Below are positions 43,141-54,230 of a stretch of DNA of 64,000 nt, one piece after another; positions within the stretch are counted from its first letter, which is position 1; each line of letters begins with the position of its first letter. The position numbers were made by a program, and so were the translations under genes. The DNA lies in contig NZ_FLOC01000006.1 in NCBI RefSeq assembly GCF_900089755.1, positions 117,456-181,455 on the forward strand, in the 5' to 3' direction. The DNA is from Marinomonas aquimarina (lineage in GTDB: Bacteria; Pseudomonadota; Gammaproteobacteria; Pseudomonadales; Marinomonadaceae). The notes beneath the pieces were generated by a model, which was not told the DNA's origin, ran no database searches, and saw only the letters and a program-made list of their open reading frames with translations.

Positions 43141-46062
43141 ATGACCACGACAAATGCACACCACCCAGCATTTAGCGCCATTCGCAGTGAATTTATTGAA
43201 GCACTGAATGTGACGGTGCAGGAGTACGAACATAAGGTAACGGGCGCTAAGCATTTTCATATTGCCTCTGACAACGATGAGAACGTGTTTTTAGTTGGCC
43301 TAAAAACCGTACCGACGGATTCCACTGGTGTCGCACACATTCTCGAGCACACGGTACTTTGTGGCTCTGAGCGTTTCCCAGTGCGTGACCCCTTCTTTAT
43401 GATGATTCGTCGTTCCTTGAACACCTTTATGAACGCCTTCACCTCATCCGATTGGACCGCTTACCCATTTGCCAGTAAGAACAAGAAAGACTTCCGCAAC
43501 CTATTGGATGTCTACTTGGACGCGGTGTTCTTTTCACGTCTGGACCCACTGGACTTTTCTCAAGAAGGCCATCGCCTAGAGTTTGCTGAGCCGACCAATT
43601 CAGAGTCGGAGCTGACCTTTAAAGGTGTGGTGTTCAACGAGATGAAAGGCGCGATGAGCTCGCCCACCTCTGTTTTATGGCAAGCACTGACCAAGTACCT
43701 ATGCCCAAGCAACACCTACCACTTTAACTCTGGCGGTGAGCCTAGCGATATTCCAGATCTATCGTACGACGATTTGATGGCCTTCTATCGTAAGCATTAC
43801 CACCCATCGAATGCCGTCTTTATGACCTTTGGTGACATTCCTGCAGAAGAGCTGCAGGCAGAATTCGAAAGCAAAGTGCTGAGCCGCTTCGAGCGTTTAG
43901 ACGACCAAGTGAGCGTACCCAATGCCAAGCGTTACTTCTCGCCAGTACGTGTGGAAGAAGGCTATGCCACCGACGAAGCCAAAGAAGATGGCAGCCATGT
44001 GGTGGTGGGTTGGTTGCTAGGTGAAAGCATCGACCTTGCACAACAATTTGAAGCACAGTTGCTATCCAGTGTGCTGCTGGATAACTCCGCATCACCGTTA
44101 CGTCGTGCCCTTGAAAACTCTGAGTTGGGGGCGTCGCCATCGCCGATGTGTGGCCTTGAAGACAGCAATAAAGAAATGAGCTTTATGTGTGGTCTAGAAG
44201 GCGTTAAACGTGACAACGCGCCACAAGTGGAAGCGCTGATTCTACAAACTCTAGAAGACATCGCTGAAAATGGAGTCGACCAAGACATGGTGGAAGCCAT
44301 GCTGCACCAATTAGAGTTGAGTCAACGTGAAATCGGTGGCGACAGCTACCCATACGGCTTGCAGCTGATCCTAACCGCGCTATCAACGGCCGTGCACCAG
44401 GGCGATGTGATTGCCCAGCTGGATCTAGACCCAGTGATCGACAGCATGCGCGAGAAAGTGCTGCACGAAGACTATATTCCGACCTTGGTACGTGAGTTAC
44501 TGTTGTCGAATGCGCACCGAGTGACCTTGACACTTAGTCCTGATGAAGCCCTAGAAACGCGCCGTAACCAAGCGGAAAAAGATCGTCTTAGCCATATCAA
44601 AGCAGGACTCAGTGACGAGAAAAAACAACACATCATCGAGCGTAGCCAAGCGCTGAAAGCGCGCCAAGAGCAGGTTGATGATATGAGTATTCTGCCAAAA
44701 GTGGGCCTCGAAGATGTGCCCGCGCGCTTACCTGAATACGAAAACGAAAAAGTGGCAGAGAGTTTGCCGATTACCTTCTACCCACAGGGTACCAACGGTT
44801 TGGTCTATCAGCAGTTGGTGACTGAGTTACCAGCCTTAACAGAGCAAGAAACCCAGCATCTGCCACTGTACTGCTACCTAGTGACGGAATTAGGAGTTGG
44901 CGAGCAAGATTACTTAGCAATCCAGTCGCGCCAAGCGCAAGTGTGTGGTGGACTAGGCGCTTCGTCATCGATTCGTCCCGAGCTGATCGATAAGCAACGC
45001 GTAGCGGGCTACTTTGTGCTGAGTTCCAAGGCCTTGGTACCCAATGCTGCGGCCATGACCGAGTTGATGGCGCAGACCTTCAATGATGTGCGTTTTGATG
45101 AAGCAGGGCGTATTAAAGAACTAATTGCTCAGCGCCGTGCCCGTCGTGAGCGTTCCATCACAGGCCAAGGCCATGCTTTAGCCATGAGTGCTGCAACCAG
45201 TGGCATGTCTGGTTTGTCTGCGCAACAAGAAGCTTGGGGCGGCATGACTGGTATTCGTGATGTGATTGCCTTAGATGATGCACTAAAAGCTGATGCAAAC
45301 GCTATGACCACCTTGCGCACCACGCTAGAATCGATTCATAGCAAACTTGCTGGCGCTGCGAAGCAAGTTTTATTGGTGGCGGAGCCGCATCATAAAGAGT
45401 CTCTGTTAGAAGCCATCACGCCAGTTTGGCACACTGTCAGCAACCACGAGCAGGTCTCACACTTCTCATTGCCTGCCATTGACCAGAACGTGAAACAAGC
45501 TTGGGTCACGGCGACACAAGTGAGTTTCTGTGCCAAGGCTTTCAAAGCGGTCTCTGGTGAGCACCCAGACGTCCCCGTGCTAACGGTATTAGGCGGCTTC
45601 CTACGTAACGGTTACTTACACCGTGCGATTCGTGAGCAAGGTGGCGCCTACGGCGGTGGAGCAACGTTTGATGCCAGCTGTGGCGCATTCCGCTTCTTCT
45701 CGTACCGTGACCCACGTTTGTTAGAAACGCTGGCAGACTTTGATGCGTCGATTGAGTGGCTATTGAGTAGCGAACATTCACACGATGCTTTAGAAGAAGC
45801 TGTGTTGGGTGTGATCGGCTCGATGGACAAACCCAGCTCGCCAGCCGGTGAAGCGCAAAGTGACTTCTTCCAGCAACTGCACCGTCGTAGTCAAGCCTAC
45901 CGTGAAGCATTCCGTGCCGGTGTCTTGGCGGTAACCATCGAGGATCTACAGCGCGTGGCGAAGCTTTACTTAACAAAAGAGAATGAAAGTACAGCGGTGG
46001 TGACAGCTGCTTCTAACAAAGCCATGTTAGAGGAAGCGGGCTTCGAGATTTGTACACTATAA
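43141..46062 (+). CDS. M16C-family zinc metallopeptidase (presequence-protease/insulinase-like)
   Basis: This 973-residue protein is a large clam-shell peptidase of the M16C group. The inverted zinc motif HILEH is at 66-70, followed by the family GSERFPVRDPFFMM, and the second half contains GGAYGGGATFD near 835. Family members such as PreP degrade short unstructured peptides in an enclosed chamber. No signal peptide is visible, so cytoplasmic action is likely. A TATAAT at 43054-43059 may be its -10. AGGGG precedes the ATG. Confidence 0.9.
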   Translation: MTTTNAHHPAFSAIRSEFIEALNVTVQEYEHKVTGAKHFHIASDNDENVFLVGLKTVPTDSTGVAHILEHTVLCGSERFPVRDPFFMMIRRSLNTFMNAFTSSDWTAYPFASKNKKDFRNLLDVYLDAVFFSRLDPLDFSQEGHRLEFAEPTNSESELTFKGVVFNEMKGAMSSPTSVLWQALTKYLCPSNTYHFNSGGEPSDIPDLSYDDLMAFYRKHYHPSNAVFMTFGDIPAEELQAEFESKVLSRFERLDDQVSVPNAKRYFSPVRVEEGYATDEAKEDGSHVVVGWLLGESIDLAQQFEAQLLSSVLLDNSASPLRRALENSELGASPSPMCGLEDSNKEMSFMCGLEGVKRDNAPQVEALILQTLEDIAENGVDQDMVEAMLHQLELSQREIGGDSYPYGLQLILTALSTAVHQGDVIAQLDLDPVIDSMREKVLHEDYIPTLVRELLLSNAHRVTLTLSPDEALETRRNQAEKDRLSHIKAGLSDEKKQHIIERSQALKARQEQVDDMSILPKVGLEDVPARLPEYENEKVAESLPITFYPQGTNGLVYQQLVTELPALTEQETQHLPLYCYLVTELGVGEQDYLAIQSRQAQVCGGLGASSSIRPELIDKQRVAGYFVLSSKALVPNAAAMTELMAQTFNDVRFDEAGRIKELIAQRRARRERSITGQGHALAMSAATSGMSGLSAQQEAWGGMTGIRDVIALDDALKADANAMTTLRTTLESIHSKLAGAAKQVLLVAEPHHKESLLEAITPVWHTVSNHEQVSHFSLPAIDQNVKQAWVTATQVSFCAKAFKAVSGEHPDVPVLTVLGGFLRNGYLHRAIREQGGAYGGGATFDASCGAFRFFSYRDPRLLETLADFDASIEWLLSSEHSHDALEEAVLGVIGSMDKPSSPAGEAQSDFFQQLHRRSQAYREAFRAGVLAVTIEDLQRVAKLYLTKENESTAVVTAASNKAMLEEAGFEICTL

Positions 46063-46079
46063 CGATAACTTAAACCTGA

Positions 46080-47195
46080 ATGGACAGTTCAATGGATCAG
46101 TTTCATGACATACGCCCTTACAACGACGATGAGGTCGCCGGGGTGTTACAAAATTTGGTAAATACGCCCGACTTTATCGACACGATTGTCGGCTTCAAAT
46201 TTACTAAATGGCCACAGTGGACACGTGGATTCTTAGCGATGGTCGTTAAGCACGTTTTGCAAAAGGAAGTGCGCAAAATTAATGATGTGCACGCTTTCCA
46301 GACGCAAGTGGCCGATTACATGGAACGTATGATTAAAACCACCACCAGCAATGTCGAGTACCGTGGTATTGAAAAGCTGGCCAAAAACGAAGGCTATCTA
46401 TTTCTTTCCAACCACCGTGATATCGCTATGGATCCTGCATTTGTGAACTATGGCTTGTATCTCAATGGGTTGGATACGGTACGTATTGCCATTGGTGATA
46501 ACTTGTTGCGTCGTCCATTCGTGTCAGACCTGATGCGTTTGAATAAGAGTTTTATTGTTAAGCGTTCGGTGAATGGGGTGCGTGAAATGATGGCGGCCTT
46601 TGGTCAGCTGTCGGATTACATCACCCATTCCTTAACGCAAGAGCACTGTAATATCTGGATCGCCCAGAAAGAAGGGCGCGCCAAAGATGGCCTTGATCAA
46701 ACCGATCCAGCGATCATCAAGATGTTTTACATGAGCCAGAAAAAGCAGAAAGTCGCCTTTCCTGATGCCATGCAAAACTTAAAGATCGTACCGGTATCGA
46801 TTTCCTACGAATACGATCCATGTGCCTTTGACAAGGCTCGTGAACTGCACGAAAAGTCGACCACAGGCTCTTATCAAAAAGCAGAGTTTGAAGACATCGA
46901 CAGCATTCGCAAGGGCATTGTCGGCCGTAAAGGTAAAGTCATCGTCACCTTTGGTGATGTGATTGACCATAACTGTGCCACTCCGGATGAGATGGTGGCG
47001 GAAGTGGATCGCCAAATCATTGGTTCCTACGCCATTCAGTCGACCAATAGTGCGGCTCAGAAAGTGTTAAATGGCGAACCAAGTGGTGACTCTGTATTTG
47101 ATGAATACATGGCGACTTGCCCAGCAGAATTGCGTGAGACGGTATTACGTATGTACGCCAACCCACTGATTCAAAAGCAAGAGCGTGGCCTGTAA
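46080..47195 (+). CDS. PlsC-like glycerol-phosphate acyltransferase (divergent)
   Basis: The 371-residue protein contains a PlsC-like acyltransferase domain: LSNHRDIAMDPAFVNYGL (about 110-127) and IWIAQKEGRAKDGLDQTD, which takes the place of the usual FPEGTRS block. The catalytic His is followed by Asp after five residues, not the usual four. It is soluble-looking, with no clear membrane anchor. A role in phospholipid synthesis or remodelling is inferred. ATG 46080 is assumed; ATG 46092 is an alternative, and neither has a strong ribosome site. It lies 17 bases after the M16 gene. Confidence 0.75.
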   Translation: MDSSMDQFHDIRPYNDDEVAGVLQNLVNTPDFIDTIVGFKFTKWPQWTRGFLAMVVKHVLQKEVRKINDVHAFQTQVADYMERMIKTTTSNVEYRGIEKLAKNEGYLFLSNHRDIAMDPAFVNYGLYLNGLDTVRIAIGDNLLRRPFVSDLMRLNKSFIVKRSVNGVREMMAAFGQLSDYITHSLTQEHCNIWIAQKEGRAKDGLDQTDPAIIKMFYMSQKKQKVAFPDAMQNLKIVPVSISYEYDPCAFDKARELHEKSTTGSYQKAEFEDIDSIRKGIVGRKGKVIVTFGDVIDHNCATPDEMVAEVDRQIIGSYAIQSTNSAAQKVLNGEPSGDSVFDEYMATCPAELRETVLRMYANPLIQKQERGL

Positions 47196-47225
47196 TTGGC
47201 TTAATCAATATGGAGTAAGCGCTTT

Positions 47226-47960
47226 ATGAAACCTAGGAATTCGTTGCGAGCTTTGATCGGCTCGTTGTTGTTCGCGGTGTGCTATGGCCTGCTTACTGGC
47301 TTTACCGGCGTGTTGGCGCCGTTGATCGCTTGGATGCTGCCACCGAGCTGGCGTCAGCCAGTGTTGAATGTGCACAACCACCTATTGTTGTTTATATTTC
47401 GCAAAGTAGTCGGTGTCAAAGTTGAGGTGATCGGCCGAGAGAACCTGCCAGCGAAAGACCGTCCAGTGGTGTTGGCAGCGAACCACCAGAGTGAGTGGGA
47501 AACCTACTTGTTGCAGGTGCTGAAGACACCGATTTCAACGGTGTTGAAGAAAGAACTGTTGTCGATCCCCTTCTTTGGTTGGGGCTTGCGTATGGTGCAG
47601 CCGATTGCCATTGACCGTGCTAAACGTGCGGGGGCATTGAAGCAGATCTTGAAGCAAGGCAAGGAGCGTATTGCAGCGGGTCGCTCGGTGCTGATTTTCC
47701 CCGAGGGAACGCGTACTTTGCCTGGCAAAGAGCGTGACTTTAACAAAGGGGCTGCGATGTTAGCGTCTTCGGCGAAAGCACCGATCTTACCGGTTGTGCA
47801 TAACGCAGGACATGCTTGGCCTGGTCGAACTTGGCGCCGTTACCCTGGTACCATCACGGTAGTGATTGGTCCCTTGATTGAGGTGGAAGGGAAAGACACT
47901 AACCAGATTCATGAAGAAATGGAGACTTGGATGCGCGCTGCGATGCGCCAGTATCCATGA
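47226..47960 (+). CDS. 1-acyl-sn-glycerol-3-phosphate acyltransferase family protein
   Basis: This 244-residue membrane-associated enzyme has a hydrophobic N-terminal segment (about 9-38), NHQSEWE (86-92; an HX4E form of the catalytic box) and FPEGTRT (158-164). It should transfer an acyl chain to lysophosphatidic acid or a related lysophospholipid. It follows the other acyltransferase by 30 bases and ends at a bidirectional terminator before fabB, so the region groups lipid genes. Confidence 0.88.
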   Translation: MKPRNSLRALIGSLLFAVCYGLLTGFTGVLAPLIAWMLPPSWRQPVLNVHNHLLLFIFRKVVGVKVEVIGRENLPAKDRPVVLAANHQSEWETYLLQVLKTPISTVLKKELLSIPFFGWGLRMVQPIAIDRAKRAGALKQILKQGKERIAAGRSVLIFPEGTRTLPGKERDFNKGAAMLASSAKAPILPVVHNAGHAWPGRTWRRYPGTITVVIGPLIEVEGKDTNQIHEEMETWMRAAMRQYP

Positions 47961-48012
47961 AGCGCTGCTTAATCCACCTGCTATCAGATTAAACACATCA
48001 AATAGCAGACAT

Positions 48013-48044
48013 AAAAAAACCGCACTTTAAAGTGCGGTTTTTTT
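48013..48044. terminator. Bidirectional terminator between the acyltransferase and fabB
   Basis: An 18-base perfect palindrome CCGCACTTTAAAGTGCGG (48020-48037) has seven A residues before and seven T residues after, serving both convergent genes. It is preceded by AGACATAAAAAA (48007-48018). Confidence 0.92.
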
Positions 48045-48068
48045 GATTTGGAAATCGTTGGCGAACGA

Positions 48069-49283
48069 TTAGCCTTCGTATTTTTTGAATACTAGGCTGG
48101 CGTTGGTACCGCCGAAACCGAAGCTGTTTGACATAACGTGCGTCAGTTCAACGTCGTCTTGACGTGTCACGGCCACTGGGATGTCACCAGCTTCTGGATC
48201 AAGTTCTTCGATATTGGCAGAAGCGCAGATGAATTTGTTTTCCATCATTAGCAAGCTGTAGATGGCTTCATGTACACCGGCCGCACCTAGAGAGTGACCC
48301 GATAGCGACTTAGTTGAGCTGATCACTGGGATCTCAGAGCCGAATGTTTCGCGAACGGCTTGTAGTTCTTTCATGTCACCGGCAGGAGTACTGGTACCGT
48401 GGGTGTTGATGTAATCGATCTTGCCATCAACAGTGCTCATAGCCATTTGCATACAACGCACTGCGCCTTCACCTGATGGTGCGACCATGTCGTAGCCGTC
48501 AGATGTTGCACCGTAACCTACCACTTCAGCGTAGATTTTCGCGCCACGAGCTTTAGCGTGTTCTAGTTCTTCAAGAACTAGAATGCCGCCGCCGCCTGCG
48601 ATAACGAAGCCGTCACGCTTGGCATCGTAGGCACGAGATGCTTTCTCAGGGGTGTCGTTGTACTTAGAAGACAACGCGCCCATTGCGTCAAACATACACG
48701 TTTGTGTCCAGCTTTCTTCTTCGCCGCCACCTGCAAATACAACGTCTTGCTTACCTAATTGGATAAGCTCCATTGCGTTACCGATACAGTGTGCACTGGT
48801 AGAACAAGCCGATGTGATCGAGTAGTTCACGCCTTTGATTTTGAATGGTGTCGCAAGACACGCAGATACGGTGCTACCCATCGTTTGAGTAACACGGTAT
48901 GGGCCAACACGCTTAACGCCTTTTTCACGCAGTGTGTCAGCGGATTCCACCAGGTTTTTCGCCGAAGCGCCGCCAGAACCAGCGATCAAACCTGTGCGGA
49001 TGTTAGAAACTTGGTCTTCGCCTAGACCTGAGTCAGCAATGGCTTGCTGCATAGATACGTAAGCGTAAGTTGCCGCGTCCCCCATGAAACGACGTACTTT
49101 ACGGTCGATTTCAGTGTCGTCTAGGTCGATACGACCACAAACGTGACTACGGAAACCTTTTTCTTGGTAGTCTTCCGCGAAACGAATGCCTGAACGGCCT
49201 TCACGCAGGGACTCAAGAACTGTCTGTTTGTCATTGCCAAGGCAGCTAACAATGCCCAAGCCAGTTACAACTACACGACGCAT
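48069..49283 (-). CDS. fabB: 3-oxoacyl-ACP synthase I
   Basis: FabB elongates acyl chains in type II fatty acid synthesis and is essential for unsaturated ones. The 404-residue protein has the active-site Cys160 in [14 protein letters not shown], His295 (NTHGTST), Lys325 and His330 ([12 protein letters not shown]). It follows fabA by 30 bases on the minus strand, the classical fabAB operon. Confidence 0.98.
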   Translation of the reverse strand: MRRVVVTGLGIVSCLGNDKQTVLESLREGRSGIRFAEDYQEKGFRSHVCGRIDLDDTEIDRKVRRFMGDAATYAYVSMQQAIADSGLGEDQVSNIRTGLIAGSGGASAKNLVESADTLREKGVKRVGPYRVTQTMGSTVSACLATPFKIKGVNYSITSACSTSAHCIGNAMELIQLGKQDVVFAGGGEEESWTQTCMFDAMGALSSKYNDTPEKASRAYDAKRDGFVIAGGGGILVLEELEHAKARGAKIYAEVVGYGATSDGYDMVAPSGEGAVRCMQMAMSTVDGKIDYINTHGTSTPAGDMKELQAVRETFGSEIPVISSTKSLSGHSLGAAGVHEAIYSLLMMENKFICASANIEELDPEAGDIPVAVTRQDDVELTHVMSNSFGFGGTNASLVFKKYEG

Positions 49284-49313
49284 AACTAATGTGCCTCTTA
49301 TACTCTTAATCTT

Positions 49314-49829
49314 TTAGAAGTTTTCTGTTGATGTGAACAAGCCTACACGTAGGTCTTTTGCCGTGTAAATTTCACGACCATCTACAGACACACTTCCGTC
49401 AGCAATGCCCATTACAAGCTTGCGTTCGATCACGCGCTTCAGGTCAATACGGAACGTTACTTTTTTAGCGGTTGGCAGAATCTGCCCAGTGAATTTTACT
49501 TCGCCAGAACCCAATGCACGGCCACGACCTTTGTTGCCTTTCCAACCTAGGAAGAAGCCAACAAGCTGCCACATAGCATCAAGACCTAGACAACCAGGCA
49601 TGACTGGGTCGCCAGGAAAGTGGCATTCAAAGAACCAAAGGTCTGGGGTGATATCCAATTCAGCAATGATTTCACCTTTCCCGAATGCACCGCCTTCAGT
49701 AGAGATGTTGGTGATTCGGTCTAGCATAAGCATGTTGCCAACAGGTAGCTGAGCGTTACCTTCGCCAAACATTTCGCCGTAGCCGCACTTTAAAAGTTCG
49801 TCTTTTTCAAACGATGAAGCTGTAGTCAT
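49314..49829 (-). CDS. fabA: 3-hydroxydecanoyl-ACP dehydratase/isomerase
   Basis: FabA dehydrates 3-hydroxydecanoyl-ACP and isomerises the trans-2 to the cis-3 enoyl form, the branch point for unsaturated fatty acids. The 171-residue protein has catalytic His70 in [13 protein letters not shown] and Asp84 in LGLDAMWQL, as in E. coli. It is the promoter-proximal gene of fabAB. I recognised no FabR or DesT operator upstream. Confidence 0.98.
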   Translation of the reverse strand: MTTASSFEKDELLKCGYGEMFGEGNAQLPVGNMLMLDRITNISTEGGAFGKGEIIAELDITPDLWFFECHFPGDPVMPGCLGLDAMWQLVGFFLGWKGNKGRGRALGSGEVKFTGQILPTAKKVTFRIDLKRVIERKLVMGIADGSVSVDGREIYTAKDLRVGLFTSTENF

Positions 49830-49909
49830 TATAGTCCTATTTCCACCGCCCAGTTATTTACTTAAGCAATTGAGCGCGTGGTCCAGTTAGCAGTATGAAA
49901 ATCCATGAG

Positions 49910-49938
49910 ATTATATCGGTTCGGGGAAGTAATATGAA
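49910..49938 (-). promoter_or_regulatory. Possible fabAB promoter
   Basis: On the minus strand a consensus TATAAT (49910-49915) lies 17 bases after TTCATA (49933-49938), about 80 bases upstream of fabA. The -35 match is weak. Confidence 0.5.
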
Positions 49939-50104
49939 TGTTTGTGCGGAAAAAAACCAATTGAGAGTCGGTAAAAGTACGTTTTTTTTGTCTATTTACG
50001 TTACAAAACGACAAAATTTACACTCATGAGCAGTAACCGCTAGCATATAGGTCGGTAGCTTAAGGCAGTTTTCTAAACTGTATCACGATACGATGGGAGC
50101 GAAA

Positions 50105-51046
50105 GTGAGCAGAATTTCTTATCAACAGCAAAACTTTTCAGTCACAGATGGGCAACTGTCGGTGCATCTACATTTGCTTAAAGACGCCTCGCAAACTTTG
50201 CATTTTCTCCACGGCAACGGCTTCGCAGTGCGCACTTATGATGCCTTGCTAGAGGGCATCGTGGCGCAGGATAACCTTATGTTGCAAGACGCAGCGGGGC
50301 ATGGCTTGTCCCCGGCAGGTGAAGCATTTGTTGGCTGGGAGCGATCGTCCGAGCGTTTTCAATCGTTACTGATGCAACAGCGCGCTGAGCACGATTGGTC
50401 GAAAGTCATTGGGCTTGGGCACAGTTTTGGTGGTTGCATGACTTTGCTGATGAGTGCGCGGCAGCCAGACCTGTTCCAAAAAAATGTTTTGCTAGACCCT
50501 GCTTTCTACCCGCCTGAGATGATTGAACAGTTGATGGCACAAGCCCAGCAGGGGGTGTCGCGTAAGTCGTTATTAGTGCGTCAAACCGAGCGTCGTCGGA
50601 CCCATTGGCAAAACGCTCAGGAAGTGGTCGACAGTTTACGTGGTCGTGGTGCCTTTGTCGGTTGGCAAGAGCGCTGTTTGCAGGATTATGTGTCTGCCTC
50701 GACCCATGACAACGCGACTGGAGAGCGTGAGTTAAACTGTCCGCCATGGCTGGAAGCGGCATTATTTGGTAGTTCGCCGCGTTCCTTATGGCCTGCTTTA
50801 GAAAGTATCAACACACCTACGTTTGTGTTGTGGGGCACAGCGACCCATGAGATGTTCCAAACCTCTTATCGCTTGGCACAAACACTGAATCCAAATTTGC
50901 ATTTTATTGAAGTGCAGGGCGACCACTGCTTCATGATGCAGTACCCAAAGGAAACGGCGGAACTGGTACGAGCGATTATTGATCGCGGGGAAGAGGGTGT
51001 CCGAGCGCTGGCGCACTCGGACTTTATTATCAGTTACGGCGGTTAA
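50105..51046 (+). CDS. Alpha/beta hydrolase
   Basis: The 313-residue cytoplasmic-looking protein has the alpha/beta hydrolase fold: LHFLHGNGF (32-40), nucleophile elbow GHSFGG with Ser107, a likely Asp in the FVLWGTATHEMF region, and His in GDHCFM near 280. The substrate is unknown. GTG 50105 is preferred because GGGAG lies seven bases upstream; ATG 50093 has none. Its 3' end overlaps ispB on the other strand by 17 bases. A CAGTTT/AAACTG inverted repeat lies upstream (50066-50080). Confidence 0.8.
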   Translation: MSRISYQQQNFSVTDGQLSVHLHLLKDASQTLHFLHGNGFAVRTYDALLEGIVAQDNLMLQDAAGHGLSPAGEAFVGWERSSERFQSLLMQQRAEHDWSKVIGLGHSFGGCMTLLMSARQPDLFQKNVLLDPAFYPPEMIEQLMAQAQQGVSRKSLLVRQTERRRTHWQNAQEVVDSLRGRGAFVGWQERCLQDYVSASTHDNATGERELNCPPWLEAALFGSSPRSLWPALESINTPTFVLWGTATHEMFQTSYRLAQTLNPNLHFIEVQGDHCFMMQYPKETAELVRAIIDRGEEGVRALAHSDFIISYGG

Positions 51047-52019
51047 CCGCTGCGTTGGCTAGGCTGATCAGCGCTTGCTTGTAGTCACTGTCTGGTAGGT
51101 CTGCGATCGCGGCAATGGCCAATTCAGATTGTTGCTTGGCCTGATCTTCCGTGTATTCGATGGCACCACAGTCACGCACATCGGCTAGGATAGCGTCTAG
51201 TTGTTCAAGGCCACCCGTCTCGATCGCTGAGCGAACGCGTACTTTGGCTTCGTCGGTACCGTGCTTCATGGTGAAGATCAGTGGTAGCGTAGGCTTACCT
51301 TCGGCCAAGTCGTCGCCGACGCTTTTGCCCATTTCTTCAGCGGTTGAAACATAGTCCATGACATCGTCAATCAATTGGAAAGCGGTGCCTACGTACATGC
51401 CGTATTGGCGTAGGGCTTCTTGATGTGCGCTGCTGGCTTCGGCAACGACCGCACCACACAAGGCTGCGCCTTCGAACAGTTTTGCGGTTTTGTATTGAAT
51501 CACCTTGATGTAGTTATCTTCGGTGGTGTCCGGATCGCCACAGTTGATCAACTGCTGCACTTCACCTTCGGAAATGATGTTGGTGGTGCCGGACAAGATT
51601 TCCATGCATTGAAAGCTGCCCACGTCGACCATGATTTGGAACGCGCGAGTGTAAAGGAAGTCACCTACTAGAACACTGGGTGCATTGCCCCATTCTTCAT
51701 TGGCGGTTTTCTTGCCGCGACGCATGTCGGATTCATCGACCACATCATCATGTAGCAATGTCGCGGTGTGGATGAACTCGATGATGGAGGCCATTTTTAC
51801 CGCGTTGCTGAGTGTTGTCTCGGTGAGACCATTAGCTGGCTGTGCGGCACGGGCGGCTAGCAAGACCATCAATGGGCGCAAACGTTTGCCACCATTGCTG
51901 ATAATGTAGTAACCAATTTGTTCGATCAGAGGGATTTCGCTCTTAAGTTGCGAAACAATGTAGTCGTTTACCTGACCGAATTCATCGGCCACCACGTCAT
52001 GAAAATTAGTAGGTTGCAT
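51030..52019 (-). CDS. ispB: Polyprenyl (octaprenyl-type) diphosphate synthase
   Basis: IspB condenses isopentenyl diphosphate units to make the side chain of ubiquinone. The 329-residue protein has both aspartate-rich motifs: DDVVD (91-95) and DDVMD (218-222), and GGKRLRP (43-49). It is divergent from rplU, the conserved gammaproteobacterial ispB/rplU arrangement. The chain length (C40 or C45) cannot be decided here. Confidence 0.96.
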   Translation of the reverse strand: MQPTNFHDVVADEFGQVNDYIVSQLKSEIPLIEQIGYYIISNGGKRLRPLMVLLAARAAQPANGLTETTLSNAVKMASIIEFIHTATLLHDDVVDESDMRRGKKTANEEWGNAPSVLVGDFLYTRAFQIMVDVGSFQCMEILSGTTNIISEGEVQQLINCGDPDTTEDNYIKVIQYKTAKLFEGAALCGAVVAEASSAHQEALRQYGMYVGTAFQLIDDVMDYVSTAEEMGKSVGDDLAEGKPTLPLIFTMKHGTDEAKVRVRSAIETGGLEQLDAILADVRDCGAIEYTEDQAKQQSELAIAAIADLPDSDYKQALISLANAAVNRRN

Positions 52020-52136
52020 GGAACTTCCGAAGCTAAAATATAGTCAAGCTGAACAGCAAGAGGCGTCCATGCTAGGTAAGCTCCCACACGGGGTCAACCC
52101 AAAACCGTAAAAATACTGCTAGCAGTGTGATTTGGG

Positions 52137-52165
52137 TTGTGTTTGCTGGTTCTCTTTTGTACAAT
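52137..52165 (+). promoter_or_regulatory. Probable rplU-rpmA promoter
   Basis: TTGTGT (52137-52142), a 17-base spacer and TACAAT (52160-52165) are followed by TCGGCGTCCG, a G+C-rich start region. The leader to rplU would be about 130 bases. Confidence 0.6.
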
Positions 52166-52302
52166 TCGGCGTCCGATTTGCCCATATTTTTGCTCCCTAT
52201 CATATGGTGAAGTGTAAGTCTTTGAATGGCCTGCATTTGTAAGCCACTAGAAGTAGGTCAAATACAATCCAGTAGCCGGGCAAATTCATTTGGAGATAGA
52301 AA

Positions 52303-52611
52303 ATGTTTGCAGTGATCAAAACAGGCGGTAAGCAATACCGCGTACAAGAAGGTCAAACGCTTAAAGTAGAAAAACTAGCTATCGAAGCTGGTTCTGCTGT
52401 TGAGTTCGACGACGTTCTTCTTGTAAGCAACGGCGACGACGTTAAAGTTGGCGCGCCAGTTGTTGAAGGCGCTAAAGTAACAGCTGAAGTTGTTGCTCAC
52501 GGCCGTGGTGACAAGGTTAAGATCTTGAAATTCCGTCGTCGTAAGCACTCTATGAAACGCGCGGGTCACCGTCAGTGGTTCACAGAAGTTAAAATTACTG
52601 GCATCAAGTAA
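52303..52611 (+). CDS. rplU: 50S ribosomal protein L21
   Basis: L21 binds 23S rRNA and supports L20. The 102-residue protein begins [18 protein letters not shown] and ends [26 protein letters not shown], the family C-terminus. It forms an operon with rpmA 37 bases downstream; GGAGAT lies upstream of the ATG. Confidence 0.99.
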   Translation: MFAVIKTGGKQYRVQEGQTLKVEKLAIEAGSAVEFDDVLLVSNGDDVKVGAPVVEGAKVTAEVVAHGRGDKVKILKFRRRKHSMKRAGHRQWFTEVKITGIK

Positions 52612-52648
52612 TTTAAGCGTTTAAAGATTCAATATTTAGGAGTAAATC

Positions 52649-52909
52649 ATGGCTCACAAAAAAGCTGGTGGTAGTACTAAAAACGGTCGCGACAGTCAGT
52701 CGAAACGCTTAGGTGTTAAACGCTTTGGCGGCCAAGTTGTTGTACCAGGTAACATTCTAGTTCGTCAACGTGGTACTGAATTCCACGCTGGTGAAGGCGT
52801 ACGTGTTGGTAAAGACCACACTCTATTCGCTGTTGCTGAAGGTCAAGTGAAATTCGAAGTTAAAGGTAAGTTCAAGCGTCGTACAGTTTCTGTCGTAGCT
52901 GCTGCCTAA
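52649..52909 (+). CDS. rpmA: 50S ribosomal protein L27
   Basis: L27 reaches into the peptidyl transferase centre with its N-terminus. The 86-residue protein starts directly with [27 protein letters not shown], with no cleavable N-terminal extension of the Firmicutes type. A terminator follows before obgE. Confidence 0.99.
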   Translation: MAHKKAGGSTKNGRDSQSKRLGVKRFGGQVVVPGNILVRQRGTEFHAGEGVRVGKDHTLFAVAEGQVKFEVKGKFKRRTVSVVAAA

Positions 52910-52932
52910 TCGCTTAGCGAATTATCAAAAAG

Positions 52933-52959
52933 AGCTCCGCAACGCGGGGCTTTTTTTTT
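52933..52959 (+). terminator. Terminator after rpmA
   Basis: An 8-bp stem (52933-52940 with 52944-52951, one G-U pair, loop AAC) is followed by eight further T residues. A TATAAT at 52970-52975 just after it may be an obgE -10. Confidence 0.9.
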
Positions 52960-52987
52960 GGAAAAATTCTATAATCAGTGCCACTGA

Positions 52988-54208
<1,221 letters not shown>

Positions 54209-54230
54209 CTTTTAGTGAGATAAGCAGTAA

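Noticed and set aside
45542..45976. 144-codon minus-strand open frame in the M16 peptidase gene
   Set aside because: Composition (His, Arg, Ser) is that of a shadow frame, and the gene it overlaps is intact.
50066..50080. Second LexA box upstream of the hydrolase
   Set aside because: CAGTTT-TCT-AAACTG lacks the CTGT-N8-ACAG spacing.
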